64,000 bases of DNA from G963674955 sp963674955 (GTDB lineage Bacteria; Desulfobacterota; Desulfovibrionia; Desulfovibrionales; Desulfovibrionaceae). Shown here in pieces: positions 32,642 to 40,752 of this stretch (position 1 is the stretch's first letter; each line of letters starts with the position of its first letter). The stretch is from positions 186,001-250,000 of the forward strand of contig CAXXKR010000004.1 of the NCBI GenBank assembly GCA_963674955.2, in the 5' to 3' direction. A program made the translations under genes and the position numbers. The notes beneath the pieces were generated by a model, which saw nothing but the letters and a program-made list of their open reading frames with translations, had not been told where the DNA came from and ran no database searches.

Positions 32642-33478
32642 ATGAAAAAAATGAGGAAAGTGGCGATTTACGGAAAGGGCGGCATCGGCAAGTCCACGAC
32701 GACGCAGAACACGGTCGCCGGCCTGTCCCAGATGGGCCGCAAGGTCATGGTCGTGGGATGCGATCCCAAGGCCGATTCCACCCGGCTGCTGCTGGGCGGA
32801 TTGGCCCAGAAATCGGTTCTCGATACCCTGCGCGAAGAGGGCGAGGACGTGGAACTGGAGAATATCCGCAAGCCCGGATTCGGCAACACCTGGTGTGTCG
32901 AGTCGGGCGGCCCGGAACCCGGAGTGGGCTGCGCCGGGCGCGGCATCATCACCTCCATCAATATGCTTGAGTCCCTGGGGGCCTACGAGGAATCCGAAGC
33001 CCTGGACTACGCCTTCTACGATGTCCTGGGCGACGTGGTCTGCGGCGGATTCGCCATGCCCATCCGCGACGGCAAGGCCGAGGAAATCTACATCGTCTGT
33101 TCCGGCGAGATGATGGCCATGTATGCGGCCAACAACATCTGCAAGGGAATCATGAAATACGCCCAGTCCGGGAGCGTTCGCCTGGGCGGGTTGATCTGCA
33201 ACTCCAGGAACGTGGACAACGAAAAGGAGATGATTGAGGAACTGGCCAAAAAGATCGGCACCCAGATGATCTATTTCGTTCCCCGCGACAACGATGTGCA
33301 GCGGGCCGAGATCAACAGGAAGACGGTCATCGAATGGAACCCGGAAGTTCCCCAGGCCGACGTTTATCGGGGATTGGCCAAGGCCATCGACGAAAACGAG
33401 ATGTTCGTTGTGCCCAAGCCCCTGGAAATCGAGGAACTGGAGCAGTTGCTGCTCGATTTCGGCCTGATGGAAGTCTAG
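32642..33478 (+). CDS. nifH: Nitrogenase iron protein NifH
   Basis: NifH is the dinitrogenase reductase, a homodimeric ATPase that passes electrons from its [4Fe-4S] cluster to NifDK and also serves in cofactor assembly. The 278-residue protein has the P-loop GKGGIGKSTT (residues 11-20) and cluster ligands C97 (PGVGCAGRG) and C134 (VVCGGFAMP). R100 in GCAGRG is the residue that DraT modifies in some species, but no draT is seen here. The ATG at 32642 has GGAGG upstream; the open frame continues to a TTG at 32621. It is the first gene of the nif operon. Confidence 0.97.
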   Translation: MKKMRKVAIYGKGGIGKSTTTQNTVAGLSQMGRKVMVVGCDPKADSTRLLLGGLAQKSVLDTLREEGEDVELENIRKPGFGNTWCVESGGPEPGVGCAGRGIITSINMLESLGAYEESEALDYAFYDVLGDVVCGGFAMPIRDGKAEEIYIVCSGEMMAMYAANNICKGIMKYAQSGSVRLGGLICNSRNVDNEKEMIEELAKKIGTQMIYFVPRDNDVQRAEINRKTVIEWNPEVPQADVYRGLAKAIDENEMFVVPKPLEIEELEQLLLDFGLMEV

Positions 33479-33513
33479 CCCGGAGAATAATCGCTGAAAA
33501 TGGAGAAAAGGTA

Positions 33514-33870
33514 ATGATGATAATGGTTAGAGCTATAGTCAGGCCTGAAAAGGAAAATGTCGTGTTGGCGGCCCTCATGGACAACGGTTTTCCCGCCGTG
33601 ACCAAATATTCCGTTGCCGGACGCGGCAAGCAGCGCGGCATCAAGATCGGCGAAGTGACCTACGACGAAATCCCCAAGACCATGCTGCTGAGCGTGGTCA
33701 AGGCAGCAGATAAGGATTTCGTCATCAGCACCATAATGGACGCGGCCCGCTCCGGCACAAAGGGAGCCTTTGGCGACGGAAAGATATTTATTTCCGAGGT
33801 GGAGGACGTTTACACCATCAGTTCCGGCGTCCACGACACGGCCGTGGAGGTCGAGGAGGCGGTGGAATGA
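33514..33870 (+). CDS. nifI1: Nitrogenase PII-type regulator NifI1
   Basis: A 118-residue PII-family protein. NifI1 and NifI2 form a hetero-oligomer that inhibits nitrogenase when ammonia is present and is relieved by 2-oxoglutarate and ATP, as known from methanogens. Visible landmarks are MMIMVRAIVRPEK, the T-loop region SVAGRGKQRGIK, and the conserved FGDGKIFISEVEDVYTI. The ATG at 33514 follows GGAGAAAAGG; an open frame reaches upstream into nifH but is out of phase with it. It lies between nifH and nifI2, the typical place in anaerobes. Confidence 0.93.
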   Translation: MMIMVRAIVRPEKENVVLAALMDNGFPAVTKYSVAGRGKQRGIKIGEVTYDEIPKTMLLSVVKAADKDFVISTIMDAARSGTKGAFGDGKIFISEVEDVYTISSGVHDTAVEVEEAVE

Positions 33871-34241
33871 AGGAAATCATCGCGATAGTGCGCATGAATA
33901 TGATGAACCGCACCAAGAACGCCCTGACCGAGGCGGGCGTGGACGCCTTCTTTGCCCACGAAGCCCTGGGGCGGGGGAAAGGGCTTGTCAATGAAAGCGT
34001 CTTGAAGGGTGTGGAAAAGGGCTACGAGGAAGCCGCCGCCGTGCTCGGCGAGAAGGGCAAGCTCTATCCCAAGCGCATGCTCACGGCCGTGGTCGGGGAC
34101 AGCATGGTTGACGATGTGATTGAAGCCATAATCAAGATCAATCAGACGGGAAAGCCGGGGGACGGAAAGATTTTCGTCATGCCCATTGGAGACGCCGTTC
34201 GCGTCAGGACGGGCGAAACGGGCGAGAAGTCCATAGCCTAG
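33867..34241 (+). CDS. nifI2: Nitrogenase PII-type regulator NifI2
   Basis: A 124-residue PII-family protein and partner of NifI1. It starts MKEIIAIVRMNMMNRTKNAL and carries the C-terminal PII motif KPGDGKIFVMPIGDAVRVRT. The middle part (GKGLVNESVLKGVEKGYEEA) corresponds to the longer T-loop typical of NifI2. Its start overlaps nifI1 by 4 bp, so the two are made in step. It lies 22 bp before nifD. Confidence 0.93.
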   Translation: MKEIIAIVRMNMMNRTKNALTEAGVDAFFAHEALGRGKGLVNESVLKGVEKGYEEAAAVLGEKGKLYPKRMLTAVVGDSMVDDVIEAIIKINQTGKPGDGKIFVMPIGDAVRVRTGETGEKSIA

Positions 34242-34263
34242 GCACCATTCAAGGAGAAACGAG

Positions 34264-35904
34264 ATGGCCAAGACGAAAAAGATGGTGCAGTGGACGCCCA
34301 CCGACATAAAGGACGAGCTTCTCAAGAAGTATCCTCCCAAGGTGGCCCGCAAGCGCGCCAAGCAGATAATGATCAACGAGGCGACTGAAAGCGAGTCCCC
34401 GCCGGAAATCGTGGCCAACGTGCGCACCATACCCGGCATAATCACCATGCGCGGCTGCACGTACGCAGGCTGCAAGGGCGTGATAATGGGGCCTACCCGC
34501 GATATTCTGAACATAACCCACGGCCCCATAGGCTGCGGATTCTATTCCTGGCTCACGCGCCGCAACCAGACCGATGCCTCTCATGAAGGCGACCACAACT
34601 ACATGCCCTACTGCCTCTCCACGGACATGCAGGACCAGGACATCATCTTCGGCGGCGAGAAGAAGCTCGAGGCGGCCATCCAGGAAGCCTACGATCTCTT
34701 TCATCCCAAGGGAATAGCCATATTCGCCACCTGCCCCGTGGGCCTCATCGGTGACGACATCCACGCCGTGGCCAAGAAGATGAAGGACAAGCTGGGCGAC
34801 TGCAACGTCTTCGCCTTCAGTTGCGAGGGCTACAAAGGCGTCTCCCAGTCCGCCGGGCACCACATCGCCAACAATCAGGTCTTCACCCATCTGGTGGGCG
34901 AAAACATGGAACCCAAGGAGGGCGAGTACAAGATCAACCTGCTGGGCGAATACAATATCGGTGGCGACGGCTTCGAGATCGACCGCATCTTCAAAAAATG
35001 CGGCATCACCAACATCGCCACCTTTTCCGGCAACTCGTCCTACGACCAGTTCGCCTCGGCCCAGCACGCGGACCTGAACGCGGTCATGTGCCACAGGTCC
35101 ATCAACTACGTGGCCGACATGTTGGAGACCAAGTATGGCATTCCATGGATCAAGGTGAACTTCATCGGCTCCGAAGCCACGGCAAAATCCCTGCGCAAGA
35201 TCGCCGAATACTTCGGCGACAAGAAGCTCAAGGACAGGGTCGAGGAGGTCATCGCCGAGGAGATGCCCGCCGTGGAGGCGGCCAGGACCGATGTCCGGCC
35301 CAGGACGGAAGGTAAGACGGCCATGATGTTTGTAGGCGGTTCCAGGGCGCATCACTACCAGGGGCTGTTTGCGGAAATCGGCATGAAGACCATTTCCGCA
35401 GGCTACGAGTTCGCCCACCGCGACGACTACGAAGGGCGCAGCGTCATACCCCATCTCAAGGTTGACGCCGACTCCCGCAACATCGAGGAGATTGAGGTCG
35501 AGGCCGATCCCGAACACTACAATCCGCGCAAGGCTCCCGAGGATATCCAGGCCATGGAAAATTCCGGGTACAAGTTCAAGGAATACGAAGGGATGAACCG
35601 GGACATGGATGAGGGGTCCCTCATCGTCGACGACCTGAACCAGTACGAGGCCGAGAAGCTGGTGGAGCTCATGAAGCCGGACGTCTTTTGCGCGGGAATC
35701 AAGGAAAAATACTCCATACAGAAACTGGGCGTGCCCATGAAACAACTGCACAGCTACGACTCCGGCGGTCCCTACGCCGGGTTCAGGGGGGCGGTCAACT
35801 TCTTCCACGAAATCGACCGTCTCGTGAACAGCAAGGTCTGGGGCTACATGAAGGCCCCCTGGCAGGAGAATCCCGAACTTACGGCCACCTTCGTGTGGGA
35901 ATAA
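34264..35904 (+). CDS. nifD: Nitrogenase MoFe protein alpha chain NifD
   Basis: The alpha subunit of dinitrogenase, which holds FeMo-co and shares the P-cluster. P-cluster cysteines are C65, C91 and C157; FeMo-co ligands are C276 (VMCHRSINY) and H496 (LHSYDSGGPYAGF); Q195 and H199 (GVSQSAGHH) match the catalytic-pocket residues. The 546-residue chain is longer than the Azotobacter type. C276 and H496 are 220 residues apart instead of about 167, showing an insertion of about 53 residues near 385-450, as in the Clostridium pasteurianum type. No delta-subunit gene follows, which argues against Anf or Vnf nitrogenase. Confidence 0.97.
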   Translation: MAKTKKMVQWTPTDIKDELLKKYPPKVARKRAKQIMINEATESESPPEIVANVRTIPGIITMRGCTYAGCKGVIMGPTRDILNITHGPIGCGFYSWLTRRNQTDASHEGDHNYMPYCLSTDMQDQDIIFGGEKKLEAAIQEAYDLFHPKGIAIFATCPVGLIGDDIHAVAKKMKDKLGDCNVFAFSCEGYKGVSQSAGHHIANNQVFTHLVGENMEPKEGEYKINLLGEYNIGGDGFEIDRIFKKCGITNIATFSGNSSYDQFASAQHADLNAVMCHRSINYVADMLETKYGIPWIKVNFIGSEATAKSLRKIAEYFGDKKLKDRVEEVIAEEMPAVEAARTDVRPRTEGKTAMMFVGGSRAHHYQGLFAEIGMKTISAGYEFAHRDDYEGRSVIPHLKVDADSRNIEEIEVEADPEHYNPRKAPEDIQAMENSGYKFKEYEGMNRDMDEGSLIVDDLNQYEAEKLVELMKPDVFCAGIKEKYSIQKLGVPMKQLHSYDSGGPYAGFRGAVNFFHEIDRLVNSKVWGYMKAPWQENPELTATFVWE

Positions 35905-35925
35905 CCAGAAATAAAGGGTAAGCAA

Positions 35926-37299
35926 ATGTTACTTAGACATACACCGAAAGAAGTGGCCGACCGCAAGGCCCTGGTCGTCAATCCGGCCAAGACCTGCCAG
36001 CCCATCGGGGCCATGTACGCGGCGCTCGGCATCAAGGGCTGCCTGCCGCATAGCCACGGCTCTCAGGGCTGTTGCGCCTATCACCGGTCGGCCCTGACCA
36101 GACACTACAAGGAGCCCATCCCGGCTTCCACCAGTTCCTTCACCGAAGGGGCCTCGGTCTTCGGCGGACAGGCCAACCTGCTTCAGGCCATCAACAACAT
36201 ATTCACGGTCTACGAACCGGATGTCATTGCGGTGCACACCACCTGCCTGTCCGAAACCATCGGCGACGACCTGAACCAGATCAAGGACAAGGCCATCAAG
36301 GAAGGCAAACTCCCGGAAGGCAAGACCATGATCGGCGCCCCCACGCCCAGTTACGTGGGTTCCCACGTGACCGGCTTTTCCAACATGGTCAAGGCCATGG
36401 CCATGCTGGCCGAACCCACGGGCAAAAAAAACGGCAAGGTTAATGTGATTCCCGGTTGGGTAGAGCCTTCGGACATGGAGGAGATCAAGCGGCTCTCCGC
36501 CATGGTCGGCGTGGACATCACCCTGTTCCCGGACACATCCGGCGTGCTCAACGCCCCGCTGACCGGAGAATACAAGATGTTCCCGGACGGCGGCGTGACC
36601 ATTCCGGAACTCAAGGGATCGGGCGACGCCATGGGCACCCTGGCCCTGGGCGAGTGGTGTTCGGCAGACGCCGCGCGCTGGCTGGACTCCAAGTGCAAGG
36701 TTCCCTGCACCGTCCTGGACATGCCCTTCGGCCTCAAGGCCACCGATCGCTTCATCGACGTGCTGCGCACCGTGGCTGGAGTGAATGTGCCCGACACCGT
36801 CACCCGCGAACGAGGCCAGTTGGTGGACATGATTTCGGACATGCACCAGTACTTCTACGGCCAGAGGGTGGCTCTGTTCGGCGACCCGGACCAACTCATA
36901 GCCATGACCGAGTTTCTCTGTTCCATCGACATGCATCCGGTTTACGTGGTCACCGGCACGCCGGGCAAGAAGTTCGAGCGGCGCATCAGGGAAATCACTG
37001 CCGACATGCCTTTCGAGGTCAAGGTCAAGGCCAAGGGCGATCTGTTTCTGCTCCACCAGTGGATCAAGAACGAGGGAGTGGACCTGATAATGGGCAACTC
37101 CTACGGCAAATACATCTCCCGAGACGAAGACATACCCTTCGTGCGCTGGGGCTTCCCCATCCTTGACCGCCAGGGGCACCAGTATTTTCCCACCGTCGGC
37201 TACAAGGGCGGACTCAGGCTTTTGGAAAAAATACTGGGCGCGCTGCTGGACCGCAAGGACCGCGACGATCCCGAAGAGAGCTTCGAGCTGGTTCTCTGA
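35926..37299 (+). CDS. nifK: Nitrogenase MoFe protein beta chain NifK
   Basis: The beta subunit of dinitrogenase. P-cluster ligands C24, C49 and C107 keep the 25- and 58-residue spacing of the Azotobacter cysteines C70, C95 and C153. The 457-residue chain lacks about 46 N-terminal residues relative to Azotobacter, the compact form that accompanies a NifD with the insertion. Landmarks are NPAKTCQPIGAMYAALGI and CLPHSHGSQGC. It starts 21 bp after nifD. Confidence 0.97.
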   Translation: MLLRHTPKEVADRKALVVNPAKTCQPIGAMYAALGIKGCLPHSHGSQGCCAYHRSALTRHYKEPIPASTSSFTEGASVFGGQANLLQAINNIFTVYEPDVIAVHTTCLSETIGDDLNQIKDKAIKEGKLPEGKTMIGAPTPSYVGSHVTGFSNMVKAMAMLAEPTGKKNGKVNVIPGWVEPSDMEEIKRLSAMVGVDITLFPDTSGVLNAPLTGEYKMFPDGGVTIPELKGSGDAMGTLALGEWCSADAARWLDSKCKVPCTVLDMPFGLKATDRFIDVLRTVAGVNVPDTVTRERGQLVDMISDMHQYFYGQRVALFGDPDQLIAMTEFLCSIDMHPVYVVTGTPGKKFERRIREITADMPFEVKVKAKGDLFLLHQWIKNEGVDLIMGNSYGKYISRDEDIPFVRWGFPILDRQGHQYFPTVGYKGGLRLLEKILGALLDRKDRDDPEESFELVL

Positions 37300-37394
37300 T
37301 CAGGACCGCCTGCGGCGGAGTCCTTATCCTTTGCCGCAGGTTGTTCTTGAACCGGATTCACCAACTGCACATCAAAAAAACAGGCTGGACAGGC

Positions 37395-38570
37395 ATGAAC
37401 GACTTCAATGGACTTGACCCCATGCATCCCTGCTTCGCTGCGGCATCGCGGCGCAAGGTCGGACGGATTCATCTGCCTGTGGCCTGCAGGGCCAATGCGC
37501 GCATAAATTTCGCCAATGGAAGCGGGTTCGGCCGCGCCGTCACGCCTGAAGAGGCCATGGATATTCTGGAGCACGCCGCAGCCGGATGCAAGATAGGCAT
37601 TGTAGGCATAACCGGACCCGGAGACCCTTTGGCCGACCCGGAGCCCACCATGCGCACCCTGCGCCTTGTGCGCAGCAAATACCCGGAAATGAATCTTTGC
37701 CTGACCACCCTGGGCCTGGGAGCTGCGGAACACGCCGTCCATCTTGCCGAGATAGGCCTGTCCCATGTCACGCTGCTCGTGGACGCAGTTTTTCCGGTGA
37801 TCGCGGAGAAACTCTATGCCTGGATACGCCCGGGAACAAAGACCCTGCCACTGCCCGAAGCAGTCAGGATCCTGATGGCGGAACAGGCCGACAGTCTAGC
37901 CGCGTTCAAGGCTGCTGGCCTGACCGTGAAGATCAACAGCACGGTCTATCCCGGAATCAATGCCGGGCATGTGGAGGACATAGCTCAGAGGGTCTCGGAG
38001 CTTGGCGCGGACATCATGGCCCTCGTTCCGTTCAATGAATCCTCCGCTTCAGGTTCGGACGAGAAAAGTCCCAACAACTCCGGGACCGAACTCCTGGCCA
38101 CGGTGCGCGACCGCGCGGCCCTGCATATGCCGCTCATGACCGCCTGGGAGGAATGCGGTTCGGAAATAGTTGGTTTCGAGCACTCGGACAAGACGGGAGG
38201 TCCAAAGTCCACCCTGCCAAGGCCCGTTGGCGGGCGGCCCAACGTGGCGGTGGCGAGTGCGGGCGGCATGGAAGTGGACACGCATCTGGGAAAGGCAGGG
38301 GACATCCTGATCTACGGACCGCGCGAGGACGGGCTGACCTGCCTGCTGGAAAAACGCCGGGCTCCGGAGCCGGGCAGTGGAACTGCACGCTGGAAAAAAC
38401 TGGCCGCGACCCTGGACGACTGTTTCGTTCTGCTGGCCGCAGATGCGGGCGACACTCCAAGACGAATTTTGAGCCGCTCGGGAATCGCCGTACTGAGCAC
38501 CGAAGGGGAAATCGACGGTACCGTGGACATGCTCTACGGCGGCGGCAAAAAAGGCATATGCCGCAAATAG
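37395..38570 (+). CDS. NifB-like protein lacking the radical-SAM cysteines
   Basis: A 391-residue homologue of the NifB encoded at 42112, aligning along its whole length: HPCF and HLPVA at the N-terminus, GITGPGDPLADPEPTMRTLR, VYPGINAGHVEDIA, and a C-terminal NifX-like domain (NVAVASAGGMEVDTHLGKAG). Where NifB has CxxxCxxC (C30, C34, C37) this protein has A33, I37 and A40, so it cannot bind the radical-SAM cluster in the usual way. The CKRCRADA region, tied to the second precursor cluster, is AWEECGSEI here. It is in the nif operon between nifK and the ferredoxin gene, and its frame is intact. I infer a non-catalytic role, such as carrying or guarding NifB-co. The start at 37395 is the best ATG before the homology; its ribosome-binding site is weak. 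Confidence 0.85.
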   Translation: MNDFNGLDPMHPCFAAASRRKVGRIHLPVACRANARINFANGSGFGRAVTPEEAMDILEHAAAGCKIGIVGITGPGDPLADPEPTMRTLRLVRSKYPEMNLCLTTLGLGAAEHAVHLAEIGLSHVTLLVDAVFPVIAEKLYAWIRPGTKTLPLPEAVRILMAEQADSLAAFKAAGLTVKINSTVYPGINAGHVEDIAQRVSELGADIMALVPFNESSASGSDEKSPNNSGTELLATVRDRAALHMPLMTAWEECGSEIVGFEHSDKTGGPKSTLPRPVGGRPNVAVASAGGMEVDTHLGKAGDILIYGPREDGLTCLLEKRRAPEPGSGTARWKKLAATLDDCFVLLAADAGDTPRRILSRSGIAVLSTEGEIDGTVDMLYGGGKKGICRK

Positions 38571-38597
38571 CATTTAAAAAACAAGGAGATAAAGAAA

Positions 38598-38897
38598 ATG
38601 GCCATACCTGAAAGAATGATCATCTGCTGTCAGAGCTTCCGCGCCGCCGGGGAGCAGAAGGGACTCTGCCACAAGCAGACCGACGGTTTCCTGCAATACA
38701 TAGAGGAAGAAATTCTCGACCGTGGGCTGGATGCCCTGGTGGTTGCCTCGTCCTGTCTCAAGCAGTGCGAATCCGGGCCGATAATGGTCATCCAGCCCGA
38801 AAACTGGTGGTTCAAGGGAGTCGATTCCGAAGAGGCCATCGACACCATCCTGGACGGCCTGGAAGACGGCGAACCCGCCGCCGATTATATGGTGTAG
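38598..38897 (+). CDS. Thioredoxin-like [2Fe-2S] ferredoxin of the clostridial nif type
   Basis: A 99-residue protein with the cluster ligands of thioredoxin-fold [2Fe-2S] ferredoxins: C11 and C24 (CCQSFRAAGEQKGLC) and C53 and C57 (SSCLKQCESG). The first pair has the same positions as in the C. pasteurianum ferredoxin (C11, C24), which is known to interact with the MoFe protein. The place inside the nif operon, after the NifB-like gene, supports a role in nitrogenase electron supply or cofactor assembly. A strong AAGGAGAT precedes the ATG. Confidence 0.88.
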   Translation: MAIPERMIICCQSFRAAGEQKGLCHKQTDGFLQYIEEEILDRGLDALVVASSCLKQCESGPIMVIQPENWWFKGVDSEEAIDTILDGLEDGEPAADYMV

Positions 38898-38900
38898 GCC

Positions 38901-39353
38901 ATGCCCCGCCCCATAAGCATAAGACAGGCCCGGACCGATGATCTGCCCAGCCTCACGGCCCTGCTCAAGACCCTTTTCGCCATTGAGGAGGATTTCGTGT
39001 TTGACGAAACCATGCAGCGCCAGGGTCTGGAACTGATGCTGGCCAATCCCCACTCCTGCGTACTGGTGGCCGAATCCTTGGGGCGCGTGGTGGGCATGTG
39101 TACGGGGCAGCTTGCGGTTTCAACCGCAGAGGGCGGCCCTTCGGTCACGGTGGAAGACGTGGTGGTGGGAGAGGGCTGGCGGGGCAGGGGCGTGGGCCGA
39201 TTGCTTTTAAAAGCCGTGGGCCGCTGGGCAGAGGACAATCAGGCGGCTAGGCTTCAGCTTCTGGCGGACAGGAACAATGTTTCCGCCCTTGATTTCTACA
39301 AGAGACTGGGCTGGGAGATGACGCAATTGGTCTGTCTCAGGCAGCGTCAATGA
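38901..39353 (+). CDS. GNAT-family N-acetyltransferase in the nif operon
   Basis: A 150-residue GNAT protein. The acetyl-CoA-binding motif A is VEDVVVGEGWRGRGVGRLLL and motif B is ADRNNVSALDFYKRLGW. It starts 3 bp after the ferredoxin stop and ends 10 bp before nifE, so it is plainly cotranscribed with nif genes. GNAT enzymes acetylate amines, including protein lysines and N-termini. A target among Nif proteins is possible but cannot be read from sequence. Confidence 0.88.
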   Translation: MPRPISIRQARTDDLPSLTALLKTLFAIEEDFVFDETMQRQGLELMLANPHSCVLVAESLGRVVGMCTGQLAVSTAEGGPSVTVEDVVVGEGWRGRGVGRLLLKAVGRWAEDNQAARLQLLADRNNVSALDFYKRLGWEMTQLVCLRQRQ

Positions 39354-39363
39354 AAAGGAGATC

Positions 39364-40752
39364 ATGATGACGACAAGGATACTTGAAGAACGCAGGGGCC
39401 AGATTCATAGGACCGGCCAGGGCGCTATCGACATGGCCTGCAACAGGGAGTCCCTGGCGGGCGCGGTGAGCCAGCGGGCATGCGTGTTCTGCGGATCGCG
39501 CGTGGTCCTCTATCCCATAGCGGACGCCCTGCACCTTGTGCACGGACCCATCGGCTGCGCGGTCTACACCTGGGACATTCGCGGGGCGCTGAGCAGCGGG
39601 CCGGAACTGCACAGGCTGTCCTTTTCAACGGACATTCAGGAACAGGACGTGATCTTCGGCGGCGAGAAGAAACTCGAGGCCGCCTTGGACGAACTTATCG
39701 ACAGGCATTCACCCAAGGCCGCATTCGTATACTCCACCTGCATCGTGGGCATAATCGGCGACGATATCGAGGCCGTGTGCAGAAGAATGAGCGAAAAAAA
39801 GGGAATTCCTGTCCTGCCGGTCATGTCCGAAGGGTTCAAGGGCAGCAAGCGGGCCGGATACCTGGCCGCCTGCAAGGCCATGTTCAACCTTGTGGGCAGC
39901 GGCGACGCCACCAGCATTTCTCCCGTGTCCGTTAACATCCTGGGCGACTTCAACCTGGCCGGGGAGATATGGATCATCAGGGAATATTTCAGACGCATGG
40001 GCGTGGAAGTGGTGGCCAACATCACCGGCGACGGCCGCGTCAGGGACATACGCCGCTGCCACGGCGCGGCCCTGAATCTGGTGCAGTGTTCCGGCGCCAC
40101 CCTGGATCTGGCCGGGATGATGGAGGAAAAATACGGCACGCCATACATGCGCGTTTCCTATCTGGGCATTGAGGACATGGCCGACTCCCTTTATCAGGTG
40201 GCCGATTTTTTCAAGGACCGCGATCCCGGCATAGTCGAGCGGACCAGCGACCTGGTGCGCGACGAGCTGCAAAGGCTCATGCCGGAGTTGAAACGCTACA
40301 GAAATGATCTGGAAGGCAAGAAGGCGGCCATATACGTGGGCGGCTCATTCAAGGCCTTTTCCCTGATCAAGGCCCTTCGCCATCTGGGCATGCAGGTGGT
40401 CATGGTCGGTTCCCAGACCGGAACCAGAGAGGATTACGCGGAGCTTGAGCAGATCACCGACCCCGGCACCATTATCGTGGACGATGCCAATCCCCTGGAA
40501 CTGTCCGCATTCATAAAGGAAAAGGACGTGGATCTGTTCGTGGGCGGAGTAAAGGAACGGCCCATCGCCTACAAGCTGGGCGTGGGTTTCTGCGACCACA
40601 ACCATGAGCGAAAGGAAGCCCTGGAGGGTTTCGTGGGCATGCTCAACTTCGCCCGCGAGGTCCATGCCTCGGCCATGAGTCCCGTATGGAATTTCGTGCC
40701 CCGGCGCGTCAATTTGGCGTTGGAGGCGGAAAAGGAGGCAGTCAATGAATAA
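39364..40752 (+). CDS. nifE: Nitrogenase cofactor scaffold protein NifE
   Basis: NifE forms with NifN the scaffold on which NifB-co matures to FeMo-co. The 462-residue protein is a NifD homologue and keeps CVFCGSRVVLYPIADALHLV, HGPIGCAVYTWDIRGA, and STDIQEQDVIFGGEKKLEAA. It lacks the full FeMo-co ligand set of NifD. A second ATG lies one codon downstream. It overlaps nifN by 8 bp. Confidence 0.95.
   Translation: MMTTRILEERRGQIHRTGQGAIDMACNRESLAGAVSQRACVFCGSRVVLYPIADALHLVHGPIGCAVYTWDIRGALSSGPELHRLSFSTDIQEQDVIFGGEKKLEAALDELIDRHSPKAAFVYSTCIVGIIGDDIEAVCRRMSEKKGIPVLPVMSEGFKGSKRAGYLAACKAMFNLVGSGDATSISPVSVNILGDFNLAGEIWIIREYFRRMGVEVVANITGDGRVRDIRRCHGAALNLVQCSGATLDLAGMMEEKYGTPYMRVSYLGIEDMADSLYQVADFFKDRDPGIVERTSDLVRDELQRLMPELKRYRNDLEGKKAAIYVGGSFKAFSLIKALRHLGMQVVMVGSQTGTREDYAELEQITDPGTIIVDDANPLELSAFIKEKDVDLFVGGVKERPIAYKLGVGFCDHNHERKEALEGFVGMLNFAREVHASAMSPVWNFVPRRVNLALEAEKEAVNE

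Noticed and set aside
34249..35925. A 558-codon open frame on the minus strand opposite nifD
   Set aside because: It is the antisense shadow of nifD, created by strong codon bias. It has no ribosome-binding site, no family resemblance and low-complexity H/V/G-rich composition. Similar shadows opposite nifK and nifN were dropped for the same reason.
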